The position numbers and the translations under genes are program-made. From Sclerodactyla briareus (taxonomy: Eukaryota > Echinodermata > Holothuroidea > Dendrochirotida > Sclerodactylidae), in the NCBI GenBank assembly GCA_026419785.1, contig JAODTK010001299.1, positions 186,001 through 250,000 on the forward strand: a stretch of DNA of 64,000 nucleotides, in the 5' to 3' direction. Below the pieces are notes generated by a model. It did no database searches and was not told the DNA's origin. It was given only the letters and a program-made list of their open reading frames with translations. Below, piece after piece: positions 57,540 to 64,000 of this stretch. Numbering within the stretch: position 1 is the first letter of the stretch; each line of letters begins with the position of its first letter.

Positions 57540-58640
57540 TTTTTGAACTAAGTTCTAAGTTCTCGCTGGATGTGGCATACAAGGACCCGTGTTGACTTGG
57601 GTAACAACTTTTTCCCACGCACTCAAAGATTATGGTAAACGGTGAGAAATCATGGTGGGCAAAGGTCATCTCGGGTGTACCACAGGAAACAGTACTGGGC
57701 CCTCTTCTTTTCTATTGTATATAAATGTTCTTCCAGATGGCATCAGCTCCTCTGTGCGTCTCTTTGCTGACGACTGTGTTTTGTATCGTGAATGAGGAGT
57801 GAAGATGATCCGAATATGCCTCGGATTGATCTAAATAAGTTACATGAATGGTCAGATAAATGGCAAATGAAATTTAACACTGATAAATGTTTTATCATGA
57901 CATTAACTCATGCCAGATCTCGTAAGCTCCACCCGTACACACTGGGTGGCCAAGTATTGTCTGTGGTGGACCACCATCCTTATTTAGGATTACTCTTTCA
58001 AACAACCTCAGTTGGAATACTCACATACGAACATTTGAGGTAAAGCTAACCGATCCTTGGGATTTATCCGTAGGAATCTTTACTCCTGTAATCAAACAAC
58101 AAGCTTGAGGCCTACAGATCACTTGTCAGACCGCTGTTGGAGTACGCTTCCTCAGCCTGGATCCTTATACAAAAAAGAATATAGACCTATTAGAATCTGT
58201 CCAGAAAGGAGCGCTCGCTTTATCACACCCTACTATTATCTAGAGCCCCTGGGTTGTGCTACCCAGATTGGGTTATAGCCTGGGTTTGAATCCCCTCAGA
58301 CGTCCGCAAGCAAACAAGACGACTTTGTATTTTTAAACAACACCTTAAGTCAATTGTCCCTGCCCATAAGTCACCTCTTACAACCGTCCTGCGTCAATCA
58401 CGGCACACGCACCTCAATTCATACACCACCATTGCGGCAAACAAAGATTGCTACCAATCTCGTTTCGTACCAAGAACATAGGACTTGACACTGCCTTTCA
58501 GCCTCGTATCCATTTAGGATATAGACAGTTCAAACGCTGTGGGCGACCATCTACACTTGGCTTGGAGACGGGACTAATTTGTTTTTATGTTGTGCTGCCC
58601 AACCCCATCCTGGTCGTCCCCTTGCTCCTCGTGGAGCGTT
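57540..58640 (+). mobile_element. 5'-truncated CR1/L2-like LINE, plus strand, inserted into the minus-strand LINE
   Basis: The plus strand encodes VISGVPQ and VLGPLLF, then SSVRLFADDCVLYRE (the F-A-D-D active site; 57750-57795), DLNKLHEWSDKWQMKFNTDK (57820-57885), HPYTLGGQVLSVVDHHPYLG (to 57990) and KANRSLGFIRRNLYSCN. C-terminal helices follow, with RSLV-, R-R-A-A-R-F-I-T-type and PRT-like blocks to about 58480. It is a different subfamily from the interrupted LINE, because its active-site region and protein words differ. It carries several frame shifts and a truncated 5' end. The 3' end is placed at about 58640, where the minus-strand endonuclease resumes. Confidence 0.8.
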
Positions 58641-58644
58641 GGCA

Positions 58645-59125
58645 AGTATCTCTACCAAGTACATAGAACTTAGGAGATCGAGAAATTTCCTGGCGTCAGT
58701 ATTCATCATGAACATTGACATGGATGTTGAAATCGCCACGATGAGTGTCGACCCTTTGCTGAATTATATTCTCTAATAGCATGGCGAATTCGGCGATGAA
58801 ATCAGCAACTTCACCTTGACGACGGAGGGCGGTACATCCCGATAACACGGATGACATCATATGAAGTCCACACTTGCGTCTATTATCTCAAGGTGGTGAC
58901 GGAGTTGGTTTCATTCATGAAGCAGCTCACACCAGCTCTGGAGATGATAGCAACGCCACCCCTTACCTCCTTTCCGTGGGACTTGGTTAATAGTGAACCC
59001 ACCACATGCAGATCGGAATCTCCTCTCAACTGTATCATTGTTGTCCTTGAACCATATCTCAGTCACAATTAATACGTTCGTTTTATTGGCAGTGAGTGAA
59101 TCTGCCAATGCAATCAGTCATTTAC
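58645..59125 (-). mobile_element. CR1/L2-like LINE, N-terminal endonuclease (minus strand)
   Basis: Read from 59110 downwards, the minus strand gives ADSLTANKTNVLIVTEIWFK (first endonuclease block, with the catalytic Glu of T-E-x-W), then a G-G-F/PRKGGKG block, HRGDFNIHVNV (the GDFN block) and TDARKFLDLLSSMYLVEI (58700-58650). The sequence that should follow directly (HHVSGPTHDRG) is found at 57537. This places the plus-strand LINE as an insertion between them. Confidence 0.75.
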
Positions 59126-60725
59126 CTGACCATGTTTGACCTTTGTCTCTCCTGAACGATCACTATGGCATGTGTGCGACTGTGCGTGTCTTCGTGTGTC
59201 CTGTTTCGAAACTGTGAAACCGTTTTCGTTGACACTGTGGTAGGTGGTATCGGGGATGAGTGAACGCAATATGATTAGATTTTGATAACTGCTAAAAAAA
59301 TGTGTACTGACATAGGCTGAGATTCCATAGATGCGTATGCCTGTCCGGGCCTGGATGTGTAGATTAAATATTTACGAAAACGGACGTTTGTTTCAGAAGA
59401 GAAAACACTGTAAGGCTATGCGGAAAGACCATAAAAATTACGCAGATCGCATGCATATGTCATGCTTTGCTTTTTTTAAGAAAGACATTCCATAGAATTC
59501 ATGCGCAAATGGTACACATCCGTATACGCATTGGTACATGTGCTTATTTCGGCCTATTCAGTGTTGGTTTGCCTTCATTTTCTGATTTGTTTCCCTCTGT
59601 GAAACCAATATCTATCTTTGCAAACAACATAGGACATATCCAGACACTGGCCGGCTGGCCCCGCTCAGTTCACGTTAATTGCCGATTGCATACGCTTCTG
59701 TGGAATCGCAGCCTCATACTTGACTCATACTCCGCATGGTTTTACATGCCCAAAATGCATAGTGCTCAAATGGATATTTGTCGAGCGATTGAGCTACCTA
59801 AGTGGGACATATATGGAGCAACACGTCAGGTCGGATCGAATGAGCCATGCCCAGAGTTCATATTATATAAGCCTGGTCGTAGTTACAGTTGATATAGAGA
59901 TGATATATAATGATATTGTGTCATAGGTCCTGAAGGAACAATGGCAGTTCGACGTTGAATGTACAGTGTGCAGACCGATCTTCCGAAACTCCCATGACGA
60001 AAATTACGAATCCCTGCCAACACAAAACTTCACCGATTCCTCCTAATCGCTGACGTTCTCAAAGAGCCGCCACATTGAAGGACATTTCTGTCAATTTAGA
60101 GTACCTCTCAAAAGTTCCCATGACACCCGGGCGTAAGAGAGCCAAGTGAAAATATTTCGAACATATTCCAACGCTCTCCGCCGCCGAACAGAATGCCTCG
60201 GTAAAACATAATTTAGTTGAATAGGTGAAAGGGTGTACACGCTAGTATGTCGCATACGAGGTCACCATTCAGCTCCTGGAGGGGGTTAATAGGCGTGAAA
60301 AATGGAGGCCCCCTACCAACTCAGTCTGGGAAATCACTCCAAGCCAACCTTGAAATTCATCTCTGCCACGTGAACACTACCGATATGTACGCAATCAGTG
60401 CGTCATAGGTCTGAATGATGCGACCTATGTTACTCGTAACATGTACTATGATGTAAATTGCATTAGTTCTTGAGAATCATATTATGACGCGAATGACATC
60501 GGGTGCCTCTTTTTCGGTACCGTCCATTTTGTTCAATGCGACCAGTTTGGAAAATCGCATATAATTAAAGCAATATCGAACTATCGCGTTGATCTCAAAA
60601 TGACCTTAATTTTTGTCGGGATCACATGTATTCTAAACCTACAGTGTCGTGAAGCCTCGAAAAAATTTTGAAGATCACGAAACACGCTAATTAGGCGGAT
60701 CCAGCGGGAAAGCCCCTGATCCCAG
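59126..60725. other. unassigned stretch with promoter-like block
   Basis: ATATTATATAAGCC (about 59862) is a TATA-type word. It is followed by AGTTACAGTTGATATAGAG, GATATTGTGTCATAGGTC and a GTGCAGACCGATCTTCC word, parallel to 39510-39620. An open frame of 141 codons at 59467-59892 has no recognised domain and overlaps the promoter-like block, so I do not call it. 60480-60720 is GC-richer. Confidence 0.35.
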
Positions 60726-61047
60726 TCATGTGGCGTCGCCAGCTTTCGCACCTCATGATCCCCCCGATCTATGGCGGTGGGACATGCTCCTGTTCGGGTC
60801 AATCAGGCAATGCGCCGAAGGAATTGTTGACTATTGCACTAGCCGGTATGAAGATTCCGTCAGGCGACAGCGAGCGGGGCGACACAACCAAAAGCATGAT
60901 ATCCTCGATTACCATACCTGTATCACAGGAATTAACACCGACGCGTGGTCGCGTGGTTATTTCTCCACGGTGGACACCAGTTACGCAAATGCTATAGACT
61001 CCCTAGATGGATTGTCTAACCCGGTGAAGAATAAAACGAAATACTGA
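60726..61047 (+). CDS. candidate C-terminal exon of an unrecognised gene
   Basis: CCTGATCCCAG before 60726 can be an acceptor. The frame then runs without interruption for 106 codons to TGA at 61045: HVASPAFAPHDPPDLWRWDM, LLFGSIRQCAEGIVDYCTSR, YEDSVRRQRAGRHNQKHDIL, then YHTCITGINTDAWSRGYFS and an ending SNPVKNKTKY. Composition is balanced, tryptophan- and cysteine-containing and CpG-rich compared with the flanks. An AT-rich tail suited to a 3' UTR follows. I see no known domain. Other frames are open too, which weakens the call. Confidence 0.35.
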
Positions 61048-61736
61048 CTCGGTATATCGTAAGAGTTATAGTTATATTTAAACTGATATATATATATATT
61101 ATATATGCCATGTTCATCAGTAATTATGTTATTAATAACATTGCAATATGTTTATTCTCACCTTTAACATTACAACGTGTCACCATGCACTATTTTCTAC
61201 TTGATACAGAATACCAAACATTAAGAATCATTTGATCACGTGCAGTAGTTGAAATTGGCATCGCATAGTAATGTGTTATAGTAGCGTCCTCAATTCAGGT
61301 ATATGAATGTAAGTAAATATCAACAGTGCGTACATGAATGAATGGAATGTAAACAGTGTATCAAGATTCATCGAACTGAATGCATTTTCCGAATGATTGT
61401 TTAAACTCGAATGACTAGTTTTGAAAAAGAAAAAAAATCAGGATGACCACTAAATGACAAATACTAATTACTCCACTGATTTTTCTTTCTGATTCTCATG
61501 CCAGAAGAGCATATTTTATTGGAAATATTATAATCTTTTATCTATCAAATCAATTTGATCCATGTTTCAGAAGCAATTGCACAACCCACCCAGTGACTGA
61601 CTCCAGGCATTCGATACTGGGATAATTATTTCATGGAAACGACACAAACTGTGGCATCTTGAAGAACTTCATACAATGAATGAAGCTGCCAAATTCATGG
61701 CATTTTGAGTAGTGTTCAGTATTTGAAATAAAAACT
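61048..61736. other. AT-rich stretch, possibly 3' UTR
   Basis: A TA-dinucleotide run lies at 61085-61110. An AATAAAA word at about 61727 is a possible polyadenylation signal but sits at the border of the next element. No exon is recognised. Confidence 0.4.
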
Positions 61737-62007
61737 AGAGCACCAATGTGCTTGTAGCTCAAACCGCACAATGTTCCAAGACGAATGTACAATTATGTGT
61801 TCAATGTGCAAGATCATGAGACCAAGAAGGCAGTTTCAAGCAATGAAACTACCCCTGTACGAACCTTTGGAACTGATCTTAATAAGGCCAAAGAAGTTTT
61901 AGCAGTCAATAAAACATTGTTATACAGTTGGTCAAAAATGCATCAAAAGAGGACCGATTGAGAGAGAAAAGGGCAATTTTACACAGGGGCCTATTGTGTC
62001 CCTTCAA

Positions 62008-62020
62008 TGACCTTTGACCT
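62008..62020 (-). promoter_or_regulatory. perfect DR1 site in R2
   Basis: TGACCTTTGACCT, in the same position of the R2 consensus as 30140-30152. A one-mismatch sister lies at 62288-62300 (AGACCTTTGACCT), and the minus-oriented copy has AGGTCAAAGGTCT at 37794-37806. Confidence 0.5.
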
Positions 62021-63449
62021 TCACATGGTCAAAGATGTCGCAAAGGTTGATGAACTTGGGTTCGAGTTTGGTCAACATCCATCAAAGAATTACTAGTTTG
62101 CTTCTTTCCATCAGATGTTACTGCTTTAATTCTAATAGCACTATAAGATGTTGGATCTAAAATGTGCAAACGAGCTGGAAAAAGAGAACCTCCAGAGAAG
62201 ATTATGGACAGTTTCAAAAAAAGCGTAATGTACTTTGCAGAAATAAAATTTTGAAATTACAAATGATAGCCTATATTTGCCCTTTAAAGACCTTTGACCT
62301 GACATTCACAGGGTCAAAAATGTCTCAAAGGTCAATGAGCAGTGGGTCAGAGGTTGGTCAACATCATCAAAGAATAACTATTTGGGGGTCCGTAATGTTT
62401 CTCTTCAACAGATGTCACTGTTTTAACTGTCAAAAGTAATATCTGCTGAGAAGCATTAGGGCCCCCAAAAAGTCATGGCTTTCTGATCGCTTGTTGACAA
62501 AACTTCGACCCAATGTTATTATGGGCACGCCGAACATCAAGCGGCTGATCAGCATGTGCATCAAAATTTGTTGGAGTAACGTTTTGCATGATTTCACATT
62601 GGGCCAGAAGTTCGCAAACACCCCCGATGAACCACTGCCATTGAATGTAAAAATTACAGGTAATTTAAAGAAAATCAATTGAAATTTGGGAGATGCATTT
62701 CAAGTACCATTGCGGAAATTCCATGAAATGGGCCTTGCCAAGTGGGAACTAGAAAAGAATCCCTGAACAATTAGTAGGTACGGCGGTTACTCGGTTAGAC
62801 CATTATTATGAACGAATGTCAGCACTGTGCAATAAAATTTGTGAGGGGAGAAGCATTTTAACGTAATTCACACAATGGGACCCAGCACAATGGGGCCTTG
62901 GTCCTAATTCCCTGGGCACCCTGAAGGTACGGCTAATAGACATCATTATGACCGAAACACAGCAATGTGCACAAAATTTGTAGGAGATAAAAGATTTTGA
63001 GGTATTTCATATAATGGACCCCAGGGCCCAAGCTGAGCCCTGGGTCCCAAATTCCCCCAATGGCTCTCCACCCAAGGACCATTACATGTAACTATGGAGA
63101 AAATCAATTGAAATTTGGGAGATGCATTTCAAGTACCCTTGTGTGAAAATGTCATTTAAAAATGGGCCCTCGGGACAAGCTGGGACCTTTGATTATAAAA
63201 AATTACAGAACACCCCGAAGGTACGGCTAGACCTCATTATGACCAAACATCAGTACGGTGCACGAAAATTTGTAGGAGTAGATACATTTTGAAATTTTAC
63301 ACATAATGGTCTATATTGCCCCTTCACAAGGTCAAAACATCTGTCCATGGGTCAATGAACATTGTGTCCAAGTTTGGTCGACATCCATCGCAGAATGAAT
63401 GTTTGGGGCGGGAGACAAAGGCCCATGTTAACACACTGGATAATAGATT

Positions 63450-63490
63450 AGATAGATAGATAGATAGATGATAGATAGATAGATAGATAT

Positions 63491-63535
<45 letters not shown>
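63450..63535. repeat. (AGAT)n microsatellite, internal to R2
   Basis: About twenty AGAT units with two interruptions (GATGATAG near 63469, ATATATAG near 63488). Confidence 0.98.
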
Positions 63536-63580
63536 GTGACGGCAGCTTCCATAGCTCAACCAGATAGCTGGTTTGAGCTA

Positions 63581-64000
63581 AAAAAACTATTAAACAAGGC
63601 GATCGCCCCAGTTGTCCGCCTGATGCGCGATCAGGTTTAGTTCCTTTTTAGTCACCATGCAAACAATTCAAGGCATTCCAGTGTCGCTTAAAGATTCAGT
63701 ATTAGCATTTAAAACAGAAACAGCCCTTACTAATTCAGAGACAATTTCAAATTCGAAAGGAATGATTATCGACAAGTCTACTGAAGGAGTAAAAGTTTTT
63801 TGTGGAAATGTGACTAACATTGCCTTAATTATGCAAATGCAGGAATTTTAAACCAAGTTTCAAAAAATCGGGCTAACTTTGAAATTACGCATAAATTAGC
63901 AATTAGCCCATTGAATGACCTCCGTGACCCTGAATCCATGATGAAAAATTTCGAACTCAAGGTATGTCATACCCCCCAGGTTTCATGAAAGTTCAAGCAA
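63581..64000 (+). repeat. R4-type units up to the window end
   Basis: From about 63825: TTAATTATGCAAATGCAGG, CAATTAGCCCATTGAATGAC, CTCCGTGACCCTGAAT and AGGTTTCATGAAAGTTCAAG, parallel to 28020-28250. The 63581-63820 part holds an open frame (63657-63851) without recognised content. The repeat continues beyond the window. Confidence 0.55.

Larger units (their letters stand above)
61737..63580 (+). mobile_element. near-complete R2 element (pearl-like / Helentron-associated type), 1.84 kb
   Basis: The left end AGAGCACCAATGTGCT forms a small stem (AGCAC/GTGCT) and is followed by GTAGCTCAAACCGCAC. Next come two units with TGACCTTTGACCTTCAC and a TTxGACCTGACATTCAC variant, and core units of 300-430 bases with GGTACGGCT, CATCAGCACTGTGC, GAGATAAAAGATTTTG and CCATTACATGTAACT. 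An (AGAT)n run follows, then a terminal hairpin where TAGCTCAACCAG pairs with CTGGTTTGAGCTA (63552-63580). This layout of left end, repeated core, tetranucleotide microsatellite and right-end hairpin is that of pearl elements of bivalves and of Helentron-associated interspersed elements. No protein is encoded, so mobilisation must have been in trans. Confidence 0.75.

Noticed and set aside
59467-59892. 141-codon frame as a gene
   Set aside because: No recognisable domain, no splice or start context, and it overlaps a block shared with 39500-39620.

Overview
The window is a stretch of animal nuclear DNA that is dense in transposable elements and poor in genes. It carries CR1/L2-type LINEs, a BEL/Pao fossil, tRNA-type SINE heads, and foldback and short terminal-inverted-repeat elements. 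It also holds several copies of an element built from a left end, repeated core units, a tetranucleotide microsatellite and a right-end hairpin, the layout of pearl-like elements and Helentron-associated elements. TAGGCCTAG-rich stretches and two lineage-expanded gene families (a DUF4806 protein and a multicopy acidic-motif family) also fit a marine invertebrate. A non-vertebrate deuterostome such as an echinoderm or hemichordate is my best guess; a mollusc or another spiralian is not excluded. There are no bacterial genes, CRISPR arrays or recognisable structural RNA genes.

Layout: 1-5.1 kb holds the left end of one interspersed element and two exons of the acidic-motif gene family (2968-3162 and 3566-4383). 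From 5.14 to 7.25 kb lies a 13-copy, about 169-bp tandem array. From 7.5 to 10.4 kb lies a probable multi-exon gene ending in a DUF4806 domain, with an internal coding block duplicated around a promoter-like insert. A broken BEL/Pao element follows (10.8-13.6 kb). From 14 to 39 kb there are only repeats: LINE 3' ends, arrays of 150-350 bp degenerate units, two terminal-inverted-repeat elements, a 106-nt hairpin and an antisense copy of the interspersed element. From 39.5 to 50 kb there are two short candidate coding pieces, SINE heads and a phase-compatible exon pair (45349-45381 and 49688-49797) separated by a repeat-filled 4.3-kb gap. From 53.5 to 59.1 kb is a minus-strand CR1/L2-like LINE split by a 1.9-kb terminal-inverted-repeat element and by a plus-strand LINE fragment. 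At 60.7-61.0 kb is a candidate last exon. A near-complete 1.84-kb copy of the interspersed element fills 61.7-63.6 kb.

Most recognisable coding regions change frame every 50-200 bases, and homologous repeat units differ by single-base gains and losses, often at homopolymers. Long-read assembly error, real decay, or both could cause this, so exon edges are approximate. The most unusual signal is that several repeat families carry AGGTCA-type half sites arranged as direct repeats with one-base spacing (DR1, the nuclear-receptor RXR/HNF4/PPAR type). In one array a DR1 or a degraded version recurs in each core unit, about every 140-160 bp.
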